A stretch of 64,000 bases of DNA from Ampelocalamus luodianensis (taxonomy: Eukaryota; Streptophyta; Magnoliopsida; Poales; Poaceae), in contig CM070638.1 of NCBI GenBank assembly GCA_036346255.1, positions 34,906,394 to 34,970,393 of the forward strand, read 5' to 3'. Below, piece after piece: positions 9,871-21,594 of this stretch. Each line of letters begins with the position of its first letter. Positions within the stretch are counted from its first letter, which is position 1. The notes under the pieces are model-generated. The model was not told the origin of the DNA and made no database searches. It saw nothing but the letters and a program-made list of their open reading frames with translations. A program made the position numbers and the translations under genes.

Positions 9871-12649
9871 AGTTTCCTAAGTCTTTTGCTGTTTCAAATT
9901 TCAAAAGTGCATAACTTTGTCATTTTAACTCCTTTTTGAATGATTCCAGTTGCTGTAGCTTTGTTATAGTATAAAATTTAATCTGAGAATGAATTTAGGC
10001 CCTGTGTTGTAGCAGAAAATGATTTAAATAACATGATCTTATTTAATGCAAATTGATGTCTAGAAATTCATGGAAAATTTGTAAACCCCATAACTCCCTC
10101 TCTGTAGTTGCAAAGTGAGCAAACTCAACCTGGTAAATTTGGCCTGTAGACATGCTTTAATTTGATCTAGGCTTTGTCTTTATTCATGTTCCTGAGAAAT
10201 GATATATGCTAGTTGTAGAACTTAGAAAAATCATAATTAAATCATTTTAACTCCAAATAACCTAAAATTTTATATGGGTTACCACTATACCAGTAGGTAG
10301 CTACCATAAAAATTTCAGCTGCAAAACATTTCTAGAAAATGTTTTTGCTACAGTACTAATTAGGGCCGAAAATGGGTTTTTAGGTAATATCTTTTGTACC
10401 ACAAATCCAAATTAGGTTTTTCCAGTTTCTATATCTAGGTATATTCGTATTCTACCTTATGTATAAATTTCGTCGCTTTTGGATAATTGTTGCTTGCTCA
10501 TTGGTTTATTTGTGGCTCGTCTTATCGGTTGTTCTTGGTTCTTTTGCCTCTCGCTAGGATTCGACATTTATGTAATCCCGAGAGCGACCCTCCACAACAA
10601 ATTGAGCAACAGCAAGAAGGCAAGCGGTTTGATCATGTTAATCCCAAGATTTTAAGTATTTATGTTGATTACAAATTCTATGTATGCATTGCTATTTTGT
10701 GTTAATAGTTGGCCTAGTAGATGCATTTCCTTAGCAAATGATTATCCTCTACTACCATGAGCCTAGGTTACTTGCTGTGATTTAGAGTTCGTGGATGGGC
10801 TCTTGTCACTTAGTAGTTGCGAATTAATTGCTTAGCCATGCTTAGCTTCGGTAGAAATGGGCGGTTATCGACTTGTCGATAACCTTGATCACATCAAACT
10901 TATTATGATTATGATTTCCACCTTGTGCTATGTCTACTTATGAAAACTAAAACTGAAAACAAAATGATTTAGACTTGGGCACAATGGTATGATGGTGTGA
11001 TTTTTGGGTGTGACCTGGATGGTGCCTGGGTCAACAAGGACCGAACATCTTGTTACACTAAACCAAGCATTTTAGCGTGCTAACCACATTAGAGGGTATG
11101 GGACCTCTCTTGACTTAGTACTTTGGCGTGTATTGGCTCCGGTCGCAGGAGTCGCAGGAGGGATGGAGGTGGGAGCATTGTAGTGTCCGAAGGTTTCCCC
11201 GTAACGGGTGGTTGTCTTTCGCTTGCAATGTAAGCGTATGGTGTTTCTACCCATACGAGCGGCTCGTAGTTAATACACAAGATTGGAAATGTCTCGTAGG
11301 ACTTAGCGGGCGGCATACCTTCTGTAGTGTGCTTGTGGCTTGAAGGCGGCCCAAGTGTGGGTACATTGGTACACCTGCAGGTTAAAACTATTCGAATAGC
11401 CTCGCCCTAGGTTATGGACACGCTTGGCAAGGTCTTTCAAGAGTTAGACTACAACCTTTTAAATTAAAACTTGATGGGTGGTACGAATCGTGATTCGTGC
11501 TATGTTGTGGTGGCTATTGGGATAGTCACTTCCTGTGGTTACTTGTATGTATCTTTACTTATCATTACTTTGATAACAAAACAGATTTGCAAACTTGCTT
11601 TTGAAATATATTACATTATTGCAAATAAAGTTGGCTTCATGCAAAATGAGACATACAACCTCCACCTAAATAAGCTTGCATGTAGTTTATGAATAGGTCT
11701 GCTATTCCACACGTCGATCTTTTGGGTACAAAGACAATCTTTGTACTCGATGCTATGCTTAATTGTTCATTGCAGAGGAAGAAGGTGAGCCCGAGGGGCC
11801 TCACTTTTTAGGTGTGTTGTGGTAGCTTATGGGCGACTAGCTTGGCGGCCCGGTCGGTTGCCTTGTGGGTTGTGTGGCTAACCGGTCGACTTTTGTTCTA
11901 GCCATCTTATGGCGCTTTTGCTTCCGCTGTCATTCTTGTATATCGTTCTATTTGGCCGGTCGGCTCTCTTTTGTAATAACTTTACTTTATGTATGTCGTT
12001 GTTGAACTCAGTGATGTATGTGTATGGAATTGATGTGTAATTTTGTGATGATGTACATATGTCTGCACTGGAAGCATATGTCCATCGAGGCTTAGAATGT
12101 TTAATTAGTAACGCTAGAACCAATTGGAGGTTAAGTGTTACTAGTTAAATATTCCGGGTCCTCACACATCCACGCCGCTGCTCCCCTCCCATGTTGGCAC
12201 CGCTTCGCTTACCACCGTCGCGTCGCACGCGTGCACAAACCAGCTACTGTGACCCCCCACCTCTCGCTCCCTCGTCTATCCCCTAACCCGCCTACACCCC
12301 AATTTGTTTTTCCTCGCCTCCTTCTTAACTTTTGCACACTAGAAGCACCAAGAAGCCGACAAGACTGTGATCTCTGCTTGGGCCACTGATTCTGTCCGTC
12401 GAGCCCATTCTGCCTTCGGCCACTGATTCTGTTTGTTTTCTGGGTGAGTCCCTGCCGCCCTGAATCATTGTGTCGGGCCCACAACACCTTCCCCACCCCA
12501 TGCTCACATCTGTTTGTTTTCTTTTTCCAAGAATCGCTGGTTCCACTCCGTCTTCCTTCTCTCTGTCAACCGAGCCAACCGCGCCGCCCTGCTTCTTCAA
12601 GCCGCGCTAGTCAATCAGGTGAACTCCAGGCTTGGCGCCTTGTCCTCTA

Positions 12650-12930
12650 GCATCGCCTCATCCTCCTAGTCCTATGTCAGATGCCCACCTCTTTCTTCAC
12701 TCCCTTCCACATAGCTGCCCAAAATGAACTATCATTGGATTCTTGAGCAGAAAAACTGGCATCTAGTACTTTTCCATGAAATGGCGAAAAATGAATGAAT
12801 GCAAAGCTCTAGAGTCAAAGAGAATGGTGGAAGGTATGGAATTAACAAGGAACATACCCAGCACAACATCCGTAGCTTCCTTGGTTTCCTCAGCAGAGAC
12901 ATGGTTGATGCGCCCTGGTCCTAAAGCTAG
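12650..12930 (-). pseudogene. Gypsy gag-protease junction fragment (copy 1)
   Basis: On the minus strand, near 12865-12915, the sequence encodes a spacer of the type INHVSVEE followed by a VLGTF-like stretch and VNS. Near 12785-12820 it encodes FDSRA and HSFI, the gypsy protease site with Gly changed to Arg. Element E has the same arrangement at 54270-54381 in the same orientation. Only about 280 bp survive; no flanking LTR is visible. Confidence 0.65.
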
Positions 12931-12956
12931 TCGGGCGGTTGCTGGTGTCTAAGCTA

Positions 12957-13145
12957 TGTTGGTGATATACCCTAGAGGCAATCATATAGACGACTGTATC
13001 ATGTCTATGTTTATGAGTCATAGAATAAATGTTATTATGTTCCTGGATGAATTATCATTTATAAATATTAACAAGTGTGTGACTTATTGGTGAAACTCTT
13101 TAACTTATATGATGTCATTCTAAATGTGACTTGTTAGATGATTGT
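12957..13145 (+). repeat. Copia LTR start, fragment (copy 1)
   Basis: Begins TGTTGGTGATATACCCTAGA, matching the starts of the copia LTRs at 44393 and 44742. It is cut at about 13145, where the second debris copy begins. Confidence 0.7.
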
Positions 13146-13523
13146 TGCACGCCGTGCACAAACTAGCTATTGTGACCCTCCCCCTCCTCGCTCCCTCGTC
13201 TATCCACTAGACCTCCTATGCCCCAATTTTATTTTCCTCACCTCTTTCTTAACTTTTGCACACCAGAAGCACTAAGAAGCTGGTGAGACCGTGAGCTTTG
13301 CTTTGGCCACTAATTCTGTCCGCTGAGCCTGTTCTGCCGTCCGGGTGAGTACCCGTCGCCCCAAATCATTGCGTTAGGCTCACAACACCTTCCCCACCCA
13401 TGCCCACAGCTGTTTGTTTTCTTTTTCTAAGAACCGCTGGTGCTACTCCGTCTTCCTCCTCTACGTCAACCGAGCCAATCGCGACGCCTTGCTTCTTCAC
13501 GCCGTGCCAGTCAATCGGGTGAA
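13146..13523. repeat. Second debris copy, left half (split by element C)
   Basis: Matches 12225-12616 with substitutions and continues at 44105 after element C. Its last five bases, GTGAA at 13519-13523, are the left TSD of element C. Confidence 0.75.
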
Positions 13524-14206
13524 TGTAACATCCCAATTTTCTGAGTTTAAAAATCTTTTAATAGTTAGTAGGGAGAAAATTCAACATTTGGATTTATTTG
13601 AATTTAAATTCAAAAGCTTAATATTGGACTTTACAATCAAAAATATTTAATGTGAATAATCCCAACATGAACATTAGCCAAAACTATTTTATTTGGGTTC
13701 CTTGTGCTCAGATTTTTTTTCTAGGTTTTTCTAGAATTTTTCTGAGTTCATTTGCTATTTTCTATTGCTTATTTGAATTTCTGGTATTTTCTAAATTAGA
13801 AAAGCTATTAAAATCTCAGAAATCCTTTCGGGCCGATTTTCCAAAGCTCCGGCCCATCTCTTTCTTGTCCGCCCATCACCCGCTGGCCCAGCTCCTCCCG
13901 CACGCGCCTCCGTCGTGTACCGACGTGTGGGCCCCACGCCTTCGTCGTCCCCCTCGCGCCCGGCTTCTTCCTCGCGAGCGGCCGCGCCGTCCGCCAAGTT
14001 TCCAAGCTCGAGTCCCGTACGACAACGCCTCCTTTCCAATTGAACCCCTTCTAGAAAACGCGTAGAATCTTATCCCCAACCTCCCCACATCTTCTCGGAT
14101 CAAAATCAAACCCCGTTTCCGTTTCTATCTCCGATTTCCTCATGAGTTCATATCGGACTCTTTTTAGGGTTCGCCGCCGCACGCCGCCCTAGCCCCTCCC
14201 GGTCCC

Positions 14207-14214
14207 TATAAAAG
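14207..14214 (+). promoter_or_regulatory. Candidate TATA box of element C
   Basis: TATAAAAG stands about 680 bp into the LTR in a GC-rich context. The 3' LTR has TATAAAGG at 41521-41528 in the same place. Transcription would start some 25-35 bp downstream, leaving a very long R-U5. This is inference from position and sequence. Confidence 0.6.
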
Positions 14215-16201
14215 GCACCCCCGGGTTCGCCCTCTCAACCGCAACCCAGAGCCGCCACCCTTTTCCACCGTAGAGCCCTAGCGCCACCGCGAGTCAAGGT
14301 CTAGGGCTTTCACCGCCGATCTGTTCTTCGTCGATTCCGCCGCCGTCGTTGTCGTCGCATCATCGTCGAGCACGCCGACGTGTTCCTCGTCACAACCTCT
14401 ACCTCCCGGAGCCTTCGCCGTCGCCGGAACCCCATCGGAGCCACCGTCCGACAAAACCCGGCACCTCCGCGCTCGAGCTCGCCGCCGGCCACCTCCGTTG
14501 TTCCCGACCACCCGGACCTACCTCAACAGGTTCGCAATAGCAAGAGCTACACGCCGGTACCACTCACCGCCGGTGGATCGCCGCCGTTCGCCGTTGTCGT
14601 CGATTTCCGAGCGCCGTCGTCCGTCGGTCTGACGTGGCCGTCCACGTCGTCAGCCACCTCAGCGCCCGCGCCGGTGTGTCATCCCGAGTGGCAGCCGCGT
14701 GGCATCCTCGCTATCTCGCACGATGCGCCCGAAGTCGTTGTCGGGTCAAGAACACGCCGCCGATGTGTCGCATGTGATTGGTCCACCAGTCCACGTGCGC
14801 CCATCGGTTTTCAAATCCCGAGGCTCGGTAGACCTAGTCTACCGTGAGCCGTGTCACTGACATGTGGGTCCCACCTGTCAGACCAATTTTCATCCCATCC
14901 GAACGTCCTCAGATGACGTCAGCATTGCGCAATAATCCGATTTTCTTCAGAGAAATAATTCGAAAATTCTGGAAAATCCAAATTAGGGTTTCTTTTAGAT
15001 TTAAAACTTCCAGAGCCCATAACTTTTGCATCCTAACTCCGATTGAGCCCATTCAAATTTCTAAATTTATCTAAATTCAAGATCTATTTATCTGAGATCT
15101 TTATTTAATTTTTGGAGCTTGGTTTGCCTCTATTATTTTTTTTGTTTTGTTTGTGTCTCGTTTGCGAGTAGACGTCGATTCGTCGGGGAATTTCGTCGAA
15201 GAAGGAGCACCCCAAGATCAAGATCAGTACATAGACCTTTTCCAAGGCAAGTCATACCTTTGATCATCTTGAACCCAGTTTTCAAATTACTTTGTGTTAA
15301 AGTATTGCATTCTATTTTAATTATTTATTTAAATGTTTTGGGCATAGTTATTATCCAAATTGTTATCATACCTTGGCCTTGTATGTCATATTTCCTTGTC
15401 ACCCTAGATTGGTTATTACTTGGTAATATTATAGCACCAACGTGGGTTGGTTAGATGCGAGTACAATTGCTTAGCCATGCTACGAGTCTCACATCACATG
15501 TAAGTTGCAATTATTTAAATGTGACTAAGTGACTATGGAACTTTGTGTAAAACTGTGTGCTATGTGTTATTACTTCGTGATGGCATGTGTTGCACTAAAA
15601 TCAACTGGGTGGTAAAGGATTTAGACTGAGGCAAGTGGTGGAAACTGTGTAACAACCCAACTCTCAAAGAGCCTGGAATGCTACTGGAAATAAACTAATC
15701 TAGCCCAATCTACAAATTTTTCGACAGAGTCTCCTTTGTTTAATCAGCTATACCGAGAGTTCAACGATAAATCATAGCATTTAACAAAATTCTCGTAATC
15801 AAGCTTGATAATCAATTGAACATACCAAGACCTGGCAATCTCATTTTTACAATTAACAGTTACTCAAACCAAACCGATCTATGAGTGATAATCAACAGTT
15901 TATTTATTTCTAAAATTGAAGCTAAGCAGTAAACACCATAAGAGTGTGAGGTAGTGAGTGCATCCATCATCTATTCCCTCCCATGCATGTCATTCCTGCC
16001 ATTGGTACCTAAAACACATTAAAGCAAGAGTGAGCCCAAAGACTCAGCAAGTATCAACAATGCTATAAACAAGAGCACAAACATAGCATCAATGATCCAC
16101 TATAACAAGACACTAAACATAGCCTTTTTTTAACTTATGAAATGCAACCAATGCAATGCTCCTTTGAACTTTATCTCTTTTCGCATTTTACCGGTAATGC
16201 G

Positions 16202-16375
16202 GGGTATACATCCGTCGATGTGTACCCTTGCCTGTGCCCTTTGGCACAGGGACCAAGAGCCTATACACCACATGTATAGGGACCTTTGCCCATCATCTTA
16301 ATGATGGGGACCTCAAGCCCGTCATTTACATGACGGGGACCTCAACTGTATGTGCTTGGTCACCACATGACCAAG
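16202..16375 (-). repeat. Hairpin cluster, left LTR of B (6 hairpins)
   Basis: Consecutive inverted repeats lie at 16202-16227, 16231-16250, 16260-16280, 16289-16308, 16318-16337 and 16355-16375. Arms are 8-11 bp and loops 4-5 nt. Examples are CCTGTGCC/GGCACAGG and CCCGTCAT/ATGACGGG. GGGACC-type linkers separate most of them. One hairpin of the right LTR is missing here. Confidence 0.9.
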
Positions 16376-16406
16376 GCACCTGTATTCTCTCAACATGCAT
16401 ATGCAC

Positions 16407-19400
16407 TGTAACATCCCAATTTTGGGCTTGTGTTTCAAATGTAAGAAAATGAGTAGAAATTAAAACTTTTTCTTACGTCATGTTGTTCCTGTTTGTATTG
16501 GACAAGTATTGTACAAGACTTATGGAAATGCAAAGTCACAAGTCTTTTGATCCGAATCTTGTTCCTTCAAAAACAATCTTGTCAAACCTTTTGATCATCC
16601 TCTGAGATATTTTTCCTAAGTTCTTGGGATGGTATGTGACCCTCTGAAAAATTTCACAATTTTTTAGAAATTGTTTGAATATTTTAGAGGGCAGTCAAAC
16701 CTGTTTGACTCTTAGTCAAACCTAAAACCAGTACCTTGTAGAATTTTTGGAGAAAAATACATTGCATAAAAACCTCTGCAAATTTTACACAAGGTCAATG
16801 TCTCAGTCAGCAAGCTCCTGTAAAAATTTCAGAATTTTTGGAGTTATTTTGCTACCCCAAATAAATCCTCAAAAGTCTCAGCATATTTAAAACCTAAAAC
16901 ACTGTTCATCGCTCCTTGGGTTCGAGTCGGGCTCGAGTCCGAGCCACTTGACTCGGTCGAACCACCTAGCTGCACCGAGCCGCATTTTAAAACGTGCGTG
17001 CGATATCAGCCGTTGATTCAAATCGCCGCCCACGTTCGTGTGAGCATTCGGACCTCCGGTTGCATTAACCAATTGGGACCGTTGATCTCAATCCAACCGC
17101 CCGATTTCGTAAGCAATCGGATCGTCGGCGGCTCTTTTAAATCGCAGCCGCCCATCTAAAATCCAACGGTCGTGGTTGCTTTCTGTTCTTCTTCCTCCTC
17201 TCTCGCCGCAGCGCGCGACAATGGCGAAAGAGAGAAGGCGCGGGCGGCTTTGATGTGTCACCTCAAGTTTGCTTTCGTCAACGCTCTCTGCGGGGCATTT
17301 AATGCGCACTGTGCTTTCTCCTCCATTGTCACCGTGCTCACTTGCTCCCATCATTTCTTGGTCCATGATCGTAGCATGAACCGAGCCCACCATGGACTCG
17401 GGTTCTTGCTCAAACCCTAATCCCTTCCCTATATATTGCCCTCTAGGTCCTCCCGGTGTTCTTTTACACCACACCTAGCTCTCTCTCGTGTTTGAGCTCA
17501 AAACCATCTCAAACCTTCAATCCACCATTGTTGACCCGAGGCTCCAATGGCGGTCTTGGTGTCTAGTGGTTCATCTTCAACCTTTCTTGCACCCTCTTGA
17601 ACTCCTCAACCTCCTTTATATTTCCCTAACTTGATTTTGGGTTGCATTCGCAGAATCACTCAATTTTAAGTTTGGAGATTTTCAGTTGGTTTCACCCCTT
17701 TCTTCTCCACTCAGTAAGTGGTTCTTTTGCAATTATTTGCTTTTGGAGCCTCTTTGAGCTATAATGAAGCTGTGGTGATGATTTGGTTCCACTCATTTTG
17801 CTCGTAACCTCCTCTTCCACTTCATCTTCTTCGGCCCGTGGACTTCATCGTGTTCAAGTCTTCCCGCCATCTTTGGAGCTCCTCTCTGCTAAGGTAGCTT
17901 CTATATAGTCCCTAGAAGTCATGGCACTCGCTTCCTTGGACCGCAGCTGAGCATCTTGCTATTTTCGTGTTTTGCCGTGTCGGCCTCCTTCTTTGTTTTC
18001 CGGCCGGCTGCCTGCACCTCCACCGCCGGCGAGGTCATCATCGTTGGGTTCGCAACACTATTGCGAACCCATTTTGATAGTTTGTGGCGCCGCGACCGAG
18101 TCGCCGCGACAAGCCGTGAAAGCCACTCGGGTTTTGTCACCGGGAGCCCGTTTTGTCAAATATTTAGGACACGTTTAATGCTTAATGATTGCCAATCGGA
18201 GAGCATTAATGGTGTCTTAATCGCCTAATGTCCGATCGACATGTGGGTCCACCCCTTAAATCACTATTGGCGCTTATGCGTGCGCTTAGGCATCATTAAT
18301 GTTAATCTTAGGTTAATTACGTGTCGGCGTTTATTAGCCGTCGGGATGTCCTCGTGCCGCGCCGGGTGGGCCCATTAGCTTAGCGCCAAAATCAAGTCAT
18401 TAGGGCTGATTTTGGGTTTATTTATTGCTAATCATTGTTAGCAATAAATGTGTCCGAAATTACCTTTTGGGTCATCGACGTGTGGGCCTCGGTCCTTAAA
18501 TCACCATCGCACAAAATCTTTAGGACACCTTGATTGCTAATCATCATTAATCATTGGTCATTAGTAATTAATTGGCTGTCCTAAAACCTCCTTTAAGTCA
18601 TCGCGGTGGGTCCGCGCACGCGCACGCGTGTGTTAAATCTCGCATGTGTGACTCTCGACCATCGACATGCGCCCCACGTGTCAAGACTCCTAATTGCACT
18701 TCGATATTGGACCACCGCCCATTTGGCGATCTGCGCGCCTAGATTTTGTATGCGTTCGACCTCGGTTCCCTCATCATTCTTGGCCGTCCATCACTTGATC
18801 TGCGCGCCTCGATCGTGCGTGCAATCGGACCTTCCGACCGAGGCGTGATCGGAGCCGTTCATCCTTAGATCTGCGATGCGTGGATCGCCGAGGCAACCGC
18901 ACCGTCCGCTGCATCCTTCCTCGTGAGCCGTTGGATCTTGATCCAACGGTGGGCTCTGTTATGAATCGCGCGCGCCGTTTCTCTCGTGCGTGTGGCTCAT
19001 TGGATATTGCCTCAACGCCCACGAGCGCCCACGTCGCTTATTTTCGGTTGGGTTGGTTTTTATTTCGTAAGTATTTATTTATCAATCAAAATTGTATCAA
19101 AACTTTAGAAATTCATAACTAATTCAAGATAAATCATTTTTACATGAAACCAATCGCAATAAATTTGTATTTCACTAAAGTTAATATACAAATGCTTTTA
19201 GCTATGCTTTCAGTAGTAGAAAATTTGTAATCTTTAATAGCTTGTTTTCTCGCTATTTTTATATATTCCGTAATTGTATTAAAACTTGGAAAATGCATAT
19301 CTTTTCTCGTATATCGCTAATTGAATGATTTTAACTCGATAAATTTGTTAATAACTAAACTTTAATCTAAAAATGGTGTTAGGCCTAAATCATTTTAAAA

Positions 19401-21274
19401 ATATGTTAATAGATTTAACCTTATTAGTAGCAATTAAAAATTCATTTAATGATGTAATAGGCACCAGTAATTCCCTGTAAATCCTAAAAATAGAAATTTG
19501 AGGTTAGGAAATCCCTCTGTTATCATACTATAATGTGAAATGGGTTTTGCACATGTTTATATTTCTGGAAAGTGCATTATGCTAGTGTTGCATCCTAGAA
19601 AAATCATAACTAAATCATTTTAACTCCAATTAAGATGAAACCACTTGTATTAGCCTTAAAATGTCAGTAGCAACCTATCATAAAATTTTCAAGTCCAGCA
19701 AACCTCTAGAAAATATTTTTGCTACAATACCTTTTTATGGCCGAAAATGGGTTTTTAGGTGATATCTTTTGCACCACAAATCCAAATTAGGTTTTTCCAG
19801 TTTCTATGTCTAGGTATATTCGTATTCTACCTTATGTATAAATTTCGTCGCATTTGGATAATTTTTGCTTGCTCGTTTGTTTAAGTGTGGCTCGTCTTAT
19901 TGGTTGTTCTTGGTTCTTTTTGCCTTTCGCTTAGGGTTTGACATTTGCGGTAACCCCGAGAACGACCCTCCACAACAGTTTGAGCAACAGCAAGAAGGCA
20001 AGCAGTTTGATCATGTTAATCCCAGTATTTTAAGTATTTATGTTGATTACAACTTCTATGTATGCATTGCTACTTTGTGTTAATAGTTGGCCTAGTAGAT
20101 GCATTTCCTTAGCAAATGATTATCCTCTACTACCATGAGCCTAGGTTACTTGTTGTGATTTAGAGTTCATGGATGGGCTCTTGTCACTTAGTAGTTGCGA
20201 ATTAATTGCTTAGCCATGCTTAGTTTCGGTAGAAGTGGGCGGTTATCGACTTGTCGATAACCTTGATCACATAAAACTTATTATGGATTATGATTTCCAC
20301 CTTGTGCCATGTCTACTTATGAAAACTAAAACTGAAAACAAAATGATTTAGACTTGGGCACAATGGTATGATGGTGTGATTTTTGTGTGTGACTGGAATG
20401 GTGCCCGGGTCAACAAGGACCGAACATCTTGTTACACTAAACCAAGCATTTTAGCGTGCTAACCACATTAGAGGGTATGAGACCTCTCTTGACTTAGTAC
20501 TTTGGCGTGTATTGGCTCCAGTCGCAGGAGTCGCAGGAGGGATGGTGTTGGGAGCATTGTAGTGTCCAAAGACTTCACCTGTGATGGGATTTGTTGTCTT
20601 TCGCTTGCAATGTAAGCATATGGGTTTCTATCCATATGAGCGGCTCGTAGTTAATACACAAGATTGGAAATGTCTCAGAGGACTTAGCGTGCTGCGTGCC
20701 TTCTCTGTAGTGTGCTTTGTGGCTTGAAGGCGGTCCAAGTGTGGGTACATTGGTACACCCTGCAGGTTAAAACTATTCGAATAGCCTCGCCCTAGGTTAT
20801 GGACACGCTTGGCAAGGTCTTTCAAGAGTTAGACTACAACCTTTTAAATTAAAACTTGATGGGTGGTACGAATCGGGATTCGTGCTATGTTGTGGTGGCT
20901 ATTGGGATAGTCGCCTGGTGGTTACTTGTATGTATCTTTACTTATCTGTTACTTTGATAACAAAACAGATTTGCAAACTTGCTTTTAAAATGTATTACAT
21001 TATTGCAAATAAAGTTGGCTTCATGCAAAATGAGACATACAACCTCCACCTAAATAAGCTTGCATGTAGTTTATGAATAGGTCTGCTATTCCACACGTCA
21101 ATCTTGCGGGTACAAAGACAATCTTTGTACTCAGTTGCTACGCTTAATTGTTTTGTTGCAGAGGAAGAAGGTGAGCCTGAGGGGCCTCACTTTTGTGAGC
21201 TGTGTTGTGGTAGCTTGCGGGGCGACTAGCTTGGCGGCCCGGTCGGTTGCCTTGTGGGTGTATGGCTAACCGGT
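16407..21274 (+). repeat. A-family LTR, 3' truncated, inside element B
   Basis: It starts TGTAACATCCCAATTTTG after TGCAC (putative left TSD, 16402-16406). It follows the A LTR to the point equal to 11886, then switches to B sequence within the shared bases CCGGT. The last 280 bp of the LTR and the right TSD are lost. The interior differs from other A-family copies: it lacks the GACCTCC array and has its own 18600-19040 segment. The palindrome CTATTCGAATAG is retained at 20773-20784. Confidence 0.85.
18928..18949. repeat. Perfect inverted repeat in A-family LTR
   Basis: Arms CCGTTGGATC and GATCCAACGG are separated by TT. Related, less perfect versions recur in all A-family LTRs, for example near 7471-7493, 33605-33627 and 62831-62848. 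Confidence 0.85.
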
Positions 21275-21583
21275 TGGAGGAGGAGGGTGAGGAGGTGGCA
21301 CGCAAGGGGGGGGGGGTGGAAGTGGGCGTGAGGGAGAGGGGAGGGGGCGGCTAGGGTTTGGGGTGGAAGTGGCAGCCCCCTCCCTCCCTTGGCCGGTCAC
21401 CCTTGGTCCCTCTTGGTCCAAGGCCCAAGCCCAAGTTGCCGAAAAAATTGCGCTTTCCCCCCTCTACAACTGCAGCACAACACCCTTTCCAATTGGTCCC
21501 TCCCGAAATTTTATTTATTTCTCTCCCGAACACTTAACCTCTCCCGACTATTGCTTGTCACACTTTCGGGGTATTACATTCTA

Positions 21584-21594
21584 CCCCCCTTAAC
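21584..21594 (-). other. Polypurine tract of element B
   Basis: The plus strand reads CCCCCCTTAA, so the element strand reads TTAAGGGGGG, 5 bases from the LTR end at 21578. Position and composition fit a plus-strand primer. Confidence 0.75.

Larger units (their letters stand above)
1..12166 (+). mobile_element. Ty3/gypsy LTR retrotransposon A (chromodomain type), 5' end outside window
   Basis: Order seen: LTR end, primer binding site, gag, protease, reverse transcriptase, RNase H, integrase, chromodomain-like tail, polypurine tract, LTR. This is the Ty3/gypsy order, and the C-terminal tail places it with plant chromoviruses (Tekay/Del-like, inferred). The 1-1927 segment repeats at 10253-12166, which defines the two LTRs. 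The 3' LTR is 5291 bp, so the 5' LTR should start about 3.4 kb before the window. The 5 bases after the 3' LTR are CATCC; their partner is outside the window. Many frameshifts in gag and protease make it non-autonomous as read. Confidence 0.93.
6876..12166 (+). repeat. 3' LTR of element A, 5291 bp
   Basis: It starts TGTAACATCC, directly after the polypurine tract, and ends CCTCACA, giving TG...CA ends. Its last 1.9 kb equals the visible 5' LTR. The left part is GC-rich and carries MYB-type AACGG motifs and the GACCTCC array. A possible TATA box is at 7941-7949. The palindrome CTATTCGAATAG is at 11388-11399. ORFs in the GC-rich part are not protein-like and are not annotated. A 5.3-kb LTR is long even for grass gypsy elements. 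Confidence 0.92.
12225..13145. repeat. First copy of a ~921-bp tandem duplication of retrotransposon debris
   Basis: Sequence beginning GTGCACAAAC near 12231 recurs from about 13154. The second copy runs to 13523, is interrupted by element C, and resumes at 44105. Each copy holds the same C/T-rich segment, a gypsy protease fragment and the start of a copia LTR. Copies differ by scattered substitutions, so the duplication is old. The C/T-rich part (12231-12640) is unrecognised; short frames in it are not conserved between copies. Confidence 0.75.
15648..21578 (-). repeat. Left (3') LTR of element B, interrupted and partly deleted
   Basis: 15648-16406 and about 21270-21578 match the right LTR, beginning TGTAACAACCC and ending GGGGTATTACA. 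Between them sits a truncated A-family LTR. The counterpart of right-LTR positions 26273-27720 (about 1.45 kb) is missing. Confidence 0.88.

Noticed and set aside
12231..12640. Exon-like C/T-rich segment before the protease fragment
   Set aside because: It looked like a captured gene piece, but the tandem copy at 13154-13523 does not keep a reading frame and no splice pattern or domain is convincing.
14380..14847. 155-codon Ser/Pro-rich ORF in C 5' LTR
   Set aside because: The other LTR (41693-42145) has the same DNA but a frame change in the N-terminal part. The ORF is open because the DNA is GC-rich. No conserved domain.
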